Source: Colwellia psychrerythraea 34H
GTDB lineage: Bacteria; Pseudomonadota; Gammaproteobacteria; Enterobacterales; Alteromonadaceae
Length of the DNA stretch: 64,000 nt
Direction of reading: 5' to 3'
NCBI RefSeq assembly: GCF_000012325.1
Contig: NC_003910.7
Location: 806,001 to 870,000 of the forward strand
Position 1 is the first letter of the stretch. Each line of letters opens with the position of its first letter. The position numbers and the translations under genes were made by a program. This document shows positions 54,021 to 62,843 of the stretch, one piece after another. Under the pieces are notes generated by a model that worked only from the letters and a program-made list of their open reading frames with translations, ran no database searches and was not told where the DNA came from.

Positions 54021-55103
54021 ATGAGAAAAACATTATTATCGCTCACCATTGTATCTGTATTAGCTGGCTGTGGCACCATCAGCACTAAATCAATACAATC
54101 TGATTCAGTTGAAGTAGCTACGTTGGATTCTTTTTTTAATGAGTCAGGATCACTAGTAACACCAGCAACGTACCCAACCGATGAAACGTCTCATCAAATG
54201 CTGAAAAATCAGGATTTAGTGGGGGTTAATCAATTACTGCACAAACGTCAATTAACACCTACAGATAATCAACCCGTAGTTCGCATGAACCGTGATACTT
54301 ATTACTCATTTGCTGTAGTTGATGTATCAAAAGGGGCAACTATCACTATGCCAGTGATTCCTGAAGGTAAATATATGTCGGTGCAACCAGTAACAGAAGA
54401 CCACCGAATTCAAGCCATGCAATATGGTGAAGGTACTTTTGATTTATCAACACATGCCGGTGACCATCTCTATGTTGTGATCCGATTGGATGCAACCTTT
54501 ACAGAAGCTGAAGCTAAAAAGTATCAAGATCAAATGAAGATTAGCGCTAATTCAAGTCGTAAATTTACCGCAACATCAGTAAATAAAGTGTCCTTCGACA
54601 CCGTAGAAAAGGCACTGAAAGCACAAATGCCTGCTATCTTCAAACGTGATGGCGTAGAGGCATTAACGGGGATGTTTACTGACCCACGTGATCAATCGAA
54701 TAAGTTATTTAGTACAGAAAAATATCAGGTTGGTGCGGCAATAGGCTGGGGCGGTGCACAAATAGTTGATAATATTTATGAAGTATCAGGTAATTACCCG
54801 AGTAATACTTGTCATCAAGCTACCTTTGAAGATCCTAAAAATAAGGCTTTTTGGTCAATTACGGTATACGACAAAAACGGTTTTATGTTTAATGACTTAG
54901 CTAATGTAAGCTCAAATACTGCAACCGTAAATAAAGAGGGTACTTATACCGTAAGTTTTGGTTGTGGTAGTGATGCACCAAATAATATTGCCATTGCTAA
55001 TGATACTAAGATGTTTAACTTAGGTATTCGCCATTACATGCCATCCGATAAAGTGAGCAAAGAAGGTTATCGTTTATTGCCGTCGGTGAAAGCGAAAAAA
55101 TAG
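54021..55103 (+). CDS. DUF1254/DUF1214-family lipoprotein
   Basis: 360 residues, ATG 54021 with GAAGGAA upstream. Lipobox VLAGC (Cys17). The middle carries DUF1254-type segments: NRDTYYSFAVVDVSKGATIT and VIPEGKYMSVQPVTEDHRIQ. The C-terminal half has DUF1214-type blocks KAFWSITVYDKNGFM and FNLGIRHYMPSD. This is an abundant but uncharacterised exported family in marine bacteria. It is followed, after a terminator-like hairpin, by the second bufferin operon in the same direction; no functional link is shown. Confidence 0.85.
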   Translation: MRKTLLSLTIVSVLAGCGTISTKSIQSDSVEVATLDSFFNESGSLVTPATYPTDETSHQMLKNQDLVGVNQLLHKRQLTPTDNQPVVRMNRDTYYSFAVVDVSKGATITMPVIPEGKYMSVQPVTEDHRIQAMQYGEGTFDLSTHAGDHLYVVIRLDATFTEAEAKKYQDQMKISANSSRKFTATSVNKVSFDTVEKALKAQMPAIFKRDGVEALTGMFTDPRDQSNKLFSTEKYQVGAAIGWGGAQIVDNIYEVSGNYPSNTCHQATFEDPKNKAFWSITVYDKNGFMFNDLANVSSNTATVNKEGTYTVSFGCGSDAPNNIAIANDTKMFNLGIRHYMPSDKVSKEGYRLLPSVKAKK

Positions 55104-55146
55104 TTTATTAAAAACTTAAAATAATAGAACAAATATCTTAATCATA

Positions 55147-55184
55147 AATGCCAGTAAGTTACCCAAATACTTACTGGTATTTTT
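55147..55184 (+). terminator. Rho-independent terminator
   Basis: AAATGCCAGTAAGT / ACTTACTGGTATTTTT with a 9-base loop. Separates the DUF1254 lipoprotein gene from the bufferin operon 112 bases before bufA. Confidence 0.82.
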
Positions 55185-55295
55185 GTTTGTTAAGCCTTCA
55201 ATACTCAACAAAAATCGATATTGTTGAAATTTATTATTCTTATTCTCTGTCTTATTTTTGTACACAACAATTAATTACACTTTAAGGATATCACT

Positions 55296-55583
55296 ATGGA
55301 CAACAAAAAAATTGCCAGCGCAGCTATCTCAAGTATTTTAGCATTAGGCGTTTTAACCGCGACTTCGGCTAATGCGGTTCCTAGTCAACCTACCTCATGG
55401 GAAAAATGTGCAGGTATAGCCAAAGCAGGTAAAAATGACTGTGGCGCGTTAAATGGCAGCCATAACTGCGCAGGGCAAGCAACAATGGATAACTCTCCAC
55501 ATGAGTGGGTTTATGTTCCTCAAGGCACTTGTGACAAAATTACGGGTGGTGTGGTCAAAGCGTTAAAACCAGCGAAAAAATAG
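55296..55583 (+). CDS. bufA2: Bufferin precursor BufA (DUF2282), cluster 2
   Basis: 95 residues, ATG 55296 with AAGGATATC upstream. A signal peptide ends near TSANA. The core keeps four cysteines (38, 49, 58, 79) with the same spacing as the cluster 1 precursor. They lie in WEKCAGIAKAGKNDCGALNG, SHNCAGQATMDNSPHEW and QGTCDKITGG. The tail is short and Lys-rich (KPAKK). This is a second DUF2282 bufferin precursor: an exported copper-binding RiPP modified by its DUF692 partner. The C-terminal part is shorter than in cluster 1. Confidence 0.92.
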   Translation: MDNKKIASAAISSILALGVLTATSANAVPSQPTSWEKCAGIAKAGKNDCGALNGSHNCAGQATMDNSPHEWVYVPQGTCDKITGGVVKALKPAKK

Positions 55584-55692
55584 CTGAGAAAATAGAGGTT
55601 AGTAACTTGTTAAATTTATAGGTAAGGCGCTGAAATAAAGTACTATGCGCTTTACCAAATTTACTCTTAATCGATTTGATATGGTTTTAATT

Positions 55693-56580
55693 ATGCAAAG
55701 TATTCAAGGCGTAGGCATATCACTGAAACATCAGCACTTCCAAGAGTTTATGAACCATAAACCGGATGTTCCTTGGTTAGAGATTCATACGGAAAATTTT
55801 TTCAGTCAAGCAAGTACTTCGTCAAAATATTTGGCTAAGATCCGCCAAGATTATCCTATATCCGCGCATTGTGTTGGCATGTCTTTGGGCTCAGCAGCGA
55901 TTAACTGCCCTATTCGTGAGCAACACCTTCACCATATTAAAAGTACTGTTGAATGGTTACAACCAGGATTGATCTCAGATCACCTTTCTTGGAGCGTATC
56001 ACAAGGCGGGCATTACTTACCTGACTTGTTACCTATTCCGCTTACGGAAGAAGCTTTTACTATTGTGGCTAACAATATTAAGCAAGCGCAAGATATTCTT
56101 CAACGGCAGATATTAGTAGAAAACCCTTCAAGTTATTTAACTTATGTTGACTCTCCGATAACAGAGTGGCAGTTTTTATCTTCATTGGCAGAAGAAACAG
56201 GTTGTGGCTTATTACTTGATGTAAATAATATTTATGTCAGTGCACATAACCATCATTTTGATTCTTTAACCTATTTAAATAATATGCCGCTATCTGCGGT
56301 AAAGGAAATACATTTAGCCGGTTTTAGTACTGAAATAGTTGAGGGAAAAGAGCTCTACATAGATACTCATGGTCATAGGGTTTGTGATGATGTTTGGCTG
56401 TTATATGAACAAGTGATTAAGCGTTTTGGCGCTTTACCAACCTTGATTGAATGGGATACTAATATTCCGGATCTTGCTGTGCTGTTAGAAGAAAAAAGCA
56501 AAGCAGAAGCGATTATTACCAAGGTTGAAAGTATTGAAAAATCGAGCCTCATAGCTAATACAGTTAATGGGCAGAGTTGA
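55693..56580 (+). CDS. bufB: DUF692 multinuclear non-heme iron oxidase BufB, cluster 2
   Basis: About 295 residues from ATG 55693. The frame is open to ATG 55645 (311 residues) and another ATG is at 55681; none has a strong Shine-Dalgarno site, but the DUF692 domain begins right after 55693 with GVGISLKHQHFQEF. The metal-binding segments match cluster 1: IHTENFF, ISAHCVGMSLGS, LISDHLSWS, LVENPSSYLTY, LLLDVNNIYV, IHLAGFS, IDTHGHRV and LIEWDTNIP. It should modify cysteines of the cluster 2 BufA. It lies 109 bases after bufA, with no long repeat in the gap, unlike cluster 1. Confidence 0.93.
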   Translation: MQSIQGVGISLKHQHFQEFMNHKPDVPWLEIHTENFFSQASTSSKYLAKIRQDYPISAHCVGMSLGSAAINCPIREQHLHHIKSTVEWLQPGLISDHLSWSVSQGGHYLPDLLPIPLTEEAFTIVANNIKQAQDILQRQILVENPSSYLTYVDSPITEWQFLSSLAEETGCGLLLDVNNIYVSAHNHHFDSLTYLNNMPLSAVKEIHLAGFSTEIVEGKELYIDTHGHRVCDDVWLLYEQVIKRFGALPTLIEWDTNIPDLAVLLEEKSKAEAIITKVESIEKSSLIANTVNGQS

Positions 56581-56582
56581 TT

Positions 56583-57368
56583 ATGACCACACTCGCGGAG
56601 CTGCAAACTAACTTTATCCACGATTGTTTATCGGGCTCGCTCACGGCTGATAATACTTTAATGGCTAATGACCTTAATACGCAATTAATTTCAGCCCAAG
56701 GTCTTATGGGAATTTATCAAAGTAGTGCCATTGCCAATATCACTAATTCTTTGAGCCTTAGTTACCCAGTGATTGAAAAATTAGTTGGTAAGGATTTTTT
56801 TCAAGTCATGTGCAAACCGTACATTGTTAAGCACTGGCCAACTTCAGGGAATATGGATGACTATGGCGAATATTTTTCATCATTCTTAGCTGAATTTGAG
56901 CAGGTCAGGCATTTATCATATCTTGAAGATGTTGCTCAACTGGAATGGCGTTTTCATCAAAGTTCATTAGCGAATGACAATAGTTATTTTGATTGGGCTC
57001 GATTGGCAAAAGTTGCTTCATCAGAGACATTAACCTTTTTATTAAGCCCTTCAGTATCAATAATGTGTTCGACTATGCCAGTTGATAAAGTTTGGTTGAT
57101 GAACCAAATGAATGCGCCTGAAAATATTGAGTTATCCCTTGATGGTGATGGTGATAGTGATACTTATATCGTGCTCTTTCGACAGGGATTAAAAACTGAA
57201 ATGATGACGGTTGATGAAAGTGAATTTACATTTTTACAATCAATTGAAAATGGTCTTAATTTTGAAACGGCAATTGAAAGTGCTAAGGCTGTAGATGCCG
57301 ACATTGCGATAGACCATTGCCTCAAAAAATATATTGAATTAGGTATTATCAGCGGCTTTTCGATTTAG
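56583..57368 (+). CDS. bufC: BufC-like partner protein (DUF2063), cluster 2
   Basis: 261 residues, ATG 56583 two bases after the bufB stop (the frame is open to TTG 56577). The DUF2063 signature is clear: GLMGIYQSSAIANITNSLSL followed by SYPVIEKLVGKDFFQVMCKP, then VKHWPTSGNMDDYGE. The C-terminal half is recognition-like (TVDESEFTFLQSIENGLNFE). It probably delivers the BufA precursor to BufB. No doxX gene follows; the operon ends here. Confidence 0.88.
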   Translation: MTTLAELQTNFIHDCLSGSLTADNTLMANDLNTQLISAQGLMGIYQSSAIANITNSLSLSYPVIEKLVGKDFFQVMCKPYIVKHWPTSGNMDDYGEYFSSFLAEFEQVRHLSYLEDVAQLEWRFHQSSLANDNSYFDWARLAKVASSETLTFLLSPSVSIMCSTMPVDKVWLMNQMNAPENIELSLDGDGDSDTYIVLFRQGLKTEMMTVDESEFTFLQSIENGLNFETAIESAKAVDADIAIDHCLKKYIELGIISGFSI

Positions 57369-57410
57369 TTTTTATTGTAGGTAAAAAAATTATCAGGAAT
57401 GATTAGAACG

Positions 57411-57452
57411 AAAAACCAGCACTAATCTCTTTGGTATTAGTACTGGCTTTTA
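57411..57452. terminator. Bidirectional terminator between bufC2 and hmp
   Basis: AAAAACCAGCACTAAT / ATTAGTACTGGCTTTT with an 8-base loop (one mismatched pair). It has T on the right for the plus-strand bufferin operon and, read on the other strand, a TTTTTCG run for the hmp transcript. Confidence 0.82.
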
Positions 57453-57473
57453 AGTTATCTATTTATAAATTAT

Positions 57474-58670
57474 TTATAAATCAGCGTGAGGACCGAATAC
57501 TTCATAATGAATATTGCTTGCTGCTACGCCTAACGTCAGTAATTGCTGCTTGGCAAATTGCATAAATGGAATTGGGCCACAAAGATAAAAATCACCTTGT
57601 TCAATAGGTAAATCTATTTTAGTAAAATCCATCATGCCTTGCAGTATATGTTGCTGTGATACATCACCCGTTCGATACCAAATATGTTGTTGCCAATTAT
57701 TTTGGTTAATAAGCTCTGTAGTACGTTGATCAAATGAATGTTGCTCACTATTTTCACAAGCATGAAGATACTGAACAGGATGGTTATAACCTTGCTGTGC
57801 TAGTGTTTCTAAGATGGCTTGCATCGGTGTTATACCGACACCCGCAGAAAGTAGTACTACAGGTGCTTGGCGATCATTAAAGAAAAAGTCACCAGCTGGC
57901 GCGTATAAATTGATGCTATCACCAACATTTACCTCATCATGCAAATAATTAGAGACAATACCTTTAGCCGTGATGCCATCTACATTATTTATTTCTCGTT
58001 TGACAGAAATTCGATATGTTTGATCATTGGCTTTAGTTGATAATGAATATTGACGAATTTCTTTAAATTCTCTGCTTGGATCTGATACTTCGATACCTAG
58101 ATACTGACCGGGCTGAAAACCAATAACGGCTTTATCATCAACGGGCATAAATACAAAGCTGGTGACGAGTGTTGATTCCACCACTTTATCTACTACAGTA
58201 AAGGATCTAGCGTCACGCCAACCGCCCAAGGTTTCTGCGCGCTGTTGGTATAACTCCGCTTCTCGGTTAATAAATATTTGTGCTAAAAATTGATAAGCAA
58301 CAGTCCATGCTTCTTCAACATCAGCAGTAAAAACATCGCTGGCTAATTCACGCAGTGTTTCAATAAGATGATGACCAACAATAGCGTAATGATCGGCTTT
58401 GATATTAAAACTGGTATGTTTTTGCGCAATACGTTCCACAGCAGTGGTTAACGCTGCAAGGTTTTCAATATTCTTAGCGTAGGCAGCAATGGCTTCAAAT
58501 AACGCAACTTGTTGTCTACCTGAATGTTGGTTGGCCATATTGAAGATATCTTGAAGCTCAGGGTTGTGGCTAAACATCCGTTGATAGAAATGCCCCGTTA
58601 ACGCTGGTCCTGCGTTTTCTAACAGGGGAATAGTACTCTTAATAATGTCGATATGTTTATCAGTTAACAT
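57474..58670 (-). CDS. hmp: Flavohemoprotein, nitric oxide dioxygenase
   Basis: 398 residues, the family's usual length; ATG 58670 with AGGAG upstream. It oxidises NO to nitrate using O2, FAD, haem and NAD(P)H. The N-terminal globin domain has PALTGHFYQRMFSHNPELQ and the proximal His in QKHTSFNIKADHY. The reductase part has the FAD site RQYSLS, the NAD motif LLSAGVGITPMQAIL and the final LCGPIPFM. It is the third gene of the leftward NO-responsive operon (small membrane protein, nnrS, hmp), downstream of a sigma-54 promoter and NorR boxes. Confidence 0.95.
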   Translation of the reverse strand: MLTDKHIDIIKSTIPLLENAGPALTGHFYQRMFSHNPELQDIFNMANQHSGRQQVALFEAIAAYAKNIENLAALTTAVERIAQKHTSFNIKADHYAIVGHHLIETLRELASDVFTADVEEAWTVAYQFLAQIFINREAELYQQRAETLGGWRDARSFTVVDKVVESTLVTSFVFMPVDDKAVIGFQPGQYLGIEVSDPSREFKEIRQYSLSTKANDQTYRISVKREINNVDGITAKGIVSNYLHDEVNVGDSINLYAPAGDFFFNDRQAPVVLLSAGVGITPMQAILETLAQQGYNHPVQYLHACENSEQHSFDQRTTELINQNNWQQHIWYRTGDVSQQHILQGMMDFTKIDLPIEQGDFYLCGPIPFMQFAKQQLLTLGVAASNIHYEVFGPHADL

Positions 58671-58747
58671 GATTACTCCTAGGGTAAACTGAAGTTAAAA
58701 AAAAGTTCTTTAAAATTGTTCTTTGATTAATATTTTCTACTTTTGTT

Positions 58748-60034
58748 TTAACGACTAAATGATTTCTCAACCTTTTTAGCCATTAAAATAGGCAAGTAAA
58801 CCTTTAAGAAGAACAATCCAGCGATGAACCAAGCTAGCGCGCTAATATTCCAAGCAAGTAATGATTGTGACGTTATCGTTGGCAGTATTGCTCGGGTAAA
58901 TGCTGAAAACATAATCAGGAAGAACACCCATGAAACCAATTTACTGGGTATTAATGCTCGCCCTGTATGGCCTAAAGATACTCGGCTCATCATGGCAAAG
59001 ATCATCAAACCCATTGCAGCGATAGTGATTAAATGTAAGGCATCACCAAAGGATATTGATACGCTGAAATACTCTAGGCTTTGCGTCTGAAAATAACTCA
59101 CACCAAGTAAAATAAGCCCTAAAGCTAAGGAAAAGTTGGCGATATGCAATGACCATAATAAAGCGATTTTTCGGGTTGCAAAGCTGCGCCAATAACCTTG
59201 CCTGATAAGGTGAAGTAGACCGGACGCTATCATTAATATTGCCGGACTAAAGGGTAATTCAATAAAAGCAGAACTAAAAAAGGCTAATACGCCCAAAATT
59301 GACGTGATTGTTAATAAGGGCGTCAGCCAGTTAGGCGTTTTGATAGGTTCAAGCTTAGCGCCTGAAACGGTAAAAAAGGGGATTACGCGTCCACCTAAAA
59401 TACCCATCAGTAGGCAAAACATTAATACACTGGTTCTAGCAATGTGTCGGGTTAATTCATGATAGCCATTAAAATCAAGTAACAGTAAAGCGATATTGAG
59501 TAACATTAACGCTGATAACAATGGAATAAATAAGTAATTTCGTCGGTTGTTACCTTTTAGCACCAAACGAGTAAAGACAATAATTGAGCCCAACCACCAA
59601 AAACTTTGTAAGACAATAGCCACAATAATAGTACTAGGTGAGTTAACCAATAATGCGGCTCTAACAAGTAACCACAATCCGACGAAAGCAAGTACCTGTA
59701 AACCTTTAATGCTTGGTTGGCCTGTCCATGTCTGCGCGGCGGTAAGAATAAAACCGACGGCAACAGTGGCACCAAAACCAAAAATCATTTCATGAATATG
59801 CCAAGCCAATGGGCTAATGCCATTTTCAGCAAAGGTAAAGTAGCCATTAAAATAAGCAGCCCATATTCCTAATGCGACCATAGAGCAAGCAACGGCCAGT
59901 AAAAAATAGCTTCTAAAGGGCAAATCTAATATCGGGTGTTGTGCTAAATAATTAAGTGCATTGGTATCTTGATGATCAGAACTAGGTTGATCAAAGTTTA
60001 ATTGAGCGCTTTCAGAGTCTTGAATTTGTAACAT
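58748..60034 (-). CDS. nnrS: NnrS family heme-copper membrane protein
   Basis: 428 residues from ATG 60034 (AAGGAAC upstream; the open frame extends into the next gene and is not used). About twelve hydrophobic spans with conserved histidines on the membrane, for example LAWHIHEMIFGFGATVAVGF and LHLITIAAMGLMIFAMMSRV. NnrS proteins contain haem and copper and protect cells from NO and the iron-nitrosyl complexes it forms. It is placed one base after the small membrane protein gene, so translation is coupled, and before hmp. Confidence 0.93.
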   Translation of the reverse strand: MLQIQDSESAQLNFDQPSSDHQDTNALNYLAQHPILDLPFRSYFLLAVACSMVALGIWAAYFNGYFTFAENGISPLAWHIHEMIFGFGATVAVGFILTAAQTWTGQPSIKGLQVLAFVGLWLLVRAALLVNSPSTIIVAIVLQSFWWLGSIIVFTRLVLKGNNRRNYLFIPLLSALMLLNIALLLLDFNGYHELTRHIARTSVLMFCLLMGILGGRVIPFFTVSGAKLEPIKTPNWLTPLLTITSILGVLAFFSSAFIELPFSPAILMIASGLLHLIRQGYWRSFATRKIALLWSLHIANFSLALGLILLGVSYFQTQSLEYFSVSISFGDALHLITIAAMGLMIFAMMSRVSLGHTGRALIPSKLVSWVFFLIMFSAFTRAILPTITSQSLLAWNISALAWFIAGLFFLKVYLPILMAKKVEKSFSR

Positions 60035-60035
60035 A

Positions 60036-60308
60036 TTAAAAGTTCCTTTGACCAAAACCATGTAAAGCAATACAGCGCAATACATAGCCAATTTTGAGTA
60101 AACCCGCGAAAACAATTGTGGCAATATGTGCAGAGACTTGCGCAGAGATGGTGAAATGGTCATCAATAGCGAAAGTAATAAAAACAGAAGTAACCACAAC
60201 AAAAAAAGATAACAACATTAAATAGTTACCTATGACTAAGCATTTTTGAAAAGCTAGCGCATTCTCTATCTTAGGCAGTTGAGGAGCGATGAAAAATTGC
60301 GAATACAT
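60036..60308 (-). CDS. Small membrane protein of the NO-responsive operon
   Basis: 90 residues with two predicted membrane spans (VIGNYLMLLSFFVVVTSVF and ISAQVSAHIATIVFAGLLKI). First gene after the sigma-54 promoter; its stop is one base before the nnrS ATG. Small membrane proteins with this position are seen beside nnrS in other marine bacteria. I do not know a biochemical role. Confidence 0.8.
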   Translation of the reverse strand: MYSQFFIAPQLPKIENALAFQKCLVIGNYLMLLSFFVVVTSVFITFAIDDHFTISAQVSAHIATIVFAGLLKIGYVLRCIALHGFGQRNF

Positions 60309-60359
60309 GGTGACCTCTTATCGATTGTTGTTTATTTACTTTGATTATTTATTTAGTAA

Positions 60360-60377
60360 CTGCAAAGCAAGTGCCAA
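60360..60377 (-). promoter_or_regulatory. Sigma-54 (RpoN) promoter of the NO operon
   Basis: Minus strand: TTGGCACTTGCTTTGCAG, matching the sigma-54 consensus with TGGCAC at -24 and TTGCA at -12. It lies about 50 bases before the small membrane protein gene and next to NorR boxes, as expected for a NorR-activated, sigma-54-dependent promoter. Confidence 0.93.
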
Positions 60378-60430
60378 GTTTATTTATTCTTTAAATACAT
60401 GATGTTAAGTTATTGGTGGATGTTTACGTA

Positions 60431-60466
60431 GTCATTATGACCTTGTTATTTTGTGGTCATAATGAC
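60431..60466. promoter_or_regulatory. Two NorR enhancer boxes
   Basis: GTCATTATGAC (60431-60441) and GTCATAATGAC (60456-60466) are palindromes of the GTCA-N3-TGAC type described for NorR, spaced 25 bases centre to centre. They are 54-106 bases from the -24 element of the sigma-54 promoter and also lie in front of norR. Confidence 0.9.
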
Positions 60467-60543
60467 TCTATTGTGTTATTTTATCTCTTCATGACCAGCG
60501 TAAAAATGTTTTAACTCTACATGGGCTTGCATCAGGAAAAGTT

Positions 60544-62127
60544 ATGAAAAAAATATCATCAACGGCAGTTATTGAGCTAGCCCTCGACCTTGCGACGAGT
60601 TTAAACACCAAAGATAGATTTGATCGGTTATTAGATACTGTTAGGAAAACGATCACCTGTGATGCGGTAGCGTTACTTTCTTATCATGGTGACGTGCTCA
60701 AACCTATTGCTTTACAAGGCTTAAGTAGAGATACCTTAGGTCGCCGTTTTTATGTCGAAGAACATCCTCGATTTCTAGCACTTTGCCAATCAAAATCACC
60801 TATTCGTTTTGCGGCTGACTCACCGTTACCTGACCCTTATGACGGGCTATTGATTGACCGTGAGGGGGATTTACCTGTGCATTCATGTATGGGCTTGCCA
60901 CTATATTATGATGATAAGCTATTGGGTTTATTAACGATTGATAGCCTTACACCGCATGATTTTGAAGACATTGATGTGCGTATGTTAGAGGTTATTTCAG
61001 CGATTGCTGCTGCAACACTCAATACCGCTTTTCTGCTAGATCAACTTGAAAGTAGAGCGGATCATTCACAGCGCGTAGTGGCAGAGTTAACAGAAGAAGC
61101 ATGGAAACGCGATGGTGGTGAGCTTATTGGCGAAAGCCCTATTATGTCGCAACTCAAGCAAGAGTTAGATATTGTCGCTTCTTCCGATTTTAACATTTTA
61201 ATCTATGGTGAAACCGGGGTGGGCAAAGAACTAGTTGCCCGTACTCTTCATCAAAAATCACTTCGTCAACATGGCCCTATGGTTTATGTCAATTGTGCCG
61301 CGCTACCTGAAAACTTGATTGAAAGTGAGCTGTTTGGACATGTTAAAGGGGCTTTTACTGGCGCAGATAGAAATCGTGCTGGTAAATTTTCCTTGGCTGA
61401 TGGTGGTACATTATTTTTAGATGAAATAGGGGAGTTGCCCTTTGGTGCGCAAAGTAAAATATTAAGGGCAATACAAAGCAATGAGATTCAGCCGGTTGGC
61501 CAAGATAATGTTGAAGAAGTGGATGTTCGTATTGTCGCTGCGACCAATCGAGATCTCAAAGAAGAAGTGGGAGAAGGCCGCTTTCGTGCCGATTTGTATC
61601 ACAGATTAAGTGTATACCCGATTAGAGTGCCTAGGCTTTATGAGAGAGTTGGCGATGTACAGTTATTAGCTGGTTACTTTGTTGAACAAACTCGGCGAAA
61701 GCTAGGTATTGCTCAGTTAAAAATTACTGAGCAGGCGGTTGCTCATTTAACACAATATAACTGGCCTGGTAATGTGCGCGAACTAGAGCATGTAGTCAGC
61801 AGGGCTACCCTAAAAGCACGGGCACGACAGCGTGATAAGGCGATAATATCAATCGATAAAATCGATTGCGGAACACTTAACGCGGTTGGCGCAGAGTTGC
61901 CGATAGAGCTTATCGCAGAAAGTGGACTCTCATCAATTGCTGAACAGCAGGTTAACTTGAATTTAAAAGTAGAAACAGAGAGTTTTCAAAAACAATTAAT
62001 TAGCCGAATTCTCAAAGAAGAAGAGGGTAATTGGGCCGCTGCTGCAAGGCGACTATCTACCGATCGCGCTAATTTAAACCGTATTGCCAAACGTTTGAAT
62101 ATTAAAGTGGTGAAGTCCATTATTTAA
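60544..62127 (+). CDS. norR: Nitric-oxide-responsive sigma-54 activator NorR
   Basis: 527 residues, ATG 60544 with AGGAAAA upstream. Domains in order: a GAF sensor with non-haem iron (about 1-175; segments [35 protein letters not shown]), an AAA+ sigma-54 activation domain (about 190-425; Walker A GETGVGKE, the GAFTGAD loop, Walker [12 protein letters not shown]) and a C-terminal helix-turn-helix ([20 protein letters not shown]). When NO binds the GAF iron, NorR activates sigma-54 RNA polymerase. It is divergent from the small membrane protein/nnrS/hmp operon and its boxes lie between. Confidence 0.95.
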   Translation: MKKISSTAVIELALDLATSLNTKDRFDRLLDTVRKTITCDAVALLSYHGDVLKPIALQGLSRDTLGRRFYVEEHPRFLALCQSKSPIRFAADSPLPDPYDGLLIDREGDLPVHSCMGLPLYYDDKLLGLLTIDSLTPHDFEDIDVRMLEVISAIAAATLNTAFLLDQLESRADHSQRVVAELTEEAWKRDGGELIGESPIMSQLKQELDIVASSDFNILIYGETGVGKELVARTLHQKSLRQHGPMVYVNCAALPENLIESELFGHVKGAFTGADRNRAGKFSLADGGTLFLDEIGELPFGAQSKILRAIQSNEIQPVGQDNVEEVDVRIVAATNRDLKEEVGEGRFRADLYHRLSVYPIRVPRLYERVGDVQLLAGYFVEQTRRKLGIAQLKITEQAVAHLTQYNWPGNVRELEHVVSRATLKARARQRDKAIISIDKIDCGTLNAVGAELPIELIAESGLSSIAEQQVNLNLKVETESFQKQLISRILKEEEGNWAAAARRLSTDRANLNRIAKRLNIKVVKSII

Positions 62128-62423
62128 GTCACTTCTTTTAGTAACCTGAAGTCTGGATGACTGACTTTGATATCACTTGTCGTTTTTAGGTAACTATTGG
62201 CAGTATGTGCTCTAAACATCGTTAAGATCATACCTCGATTTAATACAGCTTCTAGTTTGCCGTCGAGAAAGATAGCGATAGCTGATAATCCGAGTGTTAT
62301 TAATGGCACATAAATAATCGAGCTGACAATATCACCGTTATTATAAATATTTATTACCGTAGGTATACTCAGCATTAGTAGGGCAATGATTCGATAGAAC
62401 AGCATGATTTTTGAACTAAACAT
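62124..62423 (-). CDS. Small hypothetical membrane protein
   Basis: 99 residues, ATG 62423 with AAGGATAA. It has two hydrophobic segments (IMLFYRIIALLMLSIPTVIN and SIIYVPLITLGLSAIAIFLD), then a soluble tail with a TANSYLKTT segment. Its stop overlaps the norR stop by 4 bases (convergent ends). I do not recognise the family. Confidence 0.6.
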   Translation of the reverse strand: MFSSKIMLFYRIIALLMLSIPTVINIYNNGDIVSSIIYVPLITLGLSAIAIFLDGKLEAVLNRGMILTMFRAHTANSYLKTTSDIKVSHPDFRLLKEVT

Positions 62424-62529
62424 TATTTTATCCTTGTTTTGACCGTTTGGATAATGTTAATGCTATAGCGCAATGGTTACAAAAGGATAATATTCACTGT
62501 ATAGATGAATTAAAATAACCCATAAGGTA

Positions 62530-62840
62530 TATACCCATTACCAATCAAAGTGCAGGATTTCAGTGGGAATTAAAATGGCTTTAGGCAAGGTAAATAGTTT
62601 AAGCATAGTCATTCTATGGTTTGATTATTTAACGCGGTATAAAGTCATTTGAAACCCATCGAAGAAGCGTTTGAGCAACATCACTTCGTCGTTGCTGTTA
62701 CTTATAATGACGCTACATGGATGTAGCTTATTAGAGAATGCAGGAGCAATTCTCCTGAATAACCATTATTTCATCACAGCGCCTTGAATTGAAATTGCTC
62801 AAGCACTCTGAAACATGCATCTTGAATGGTAACGGGTATA
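62530..62840. repeat. MITE-like dispersed repeat, copy 2
   Basis: 311 bp, similar along its length to the 264-bp element at 31855. It has ends TATACCCATTACCAATCAAA and, inverted, TATACCCGTTACCATTCAAG. The extra length is one block near 62697-62757 with two small hairpins (GCTACAT/ATGTAGC and AGGAG/CTCCT) not present in copy 1. Non-coding. It lies between the small membrane protein and the GcvA-like LysR gene, at the 3' ends of both or in the LysR 3' flank. This also fills most of the 62424-62843 gap. Confidence 0.88.
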
Positions 62841-62843
62841 AGA

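Noticed and set aside
60035..60202. Upstream extension of the nnrS frame
   Set aside because: It runs through the small membrane protein gene in another frame; ATG 60034 has AAGGAAC.
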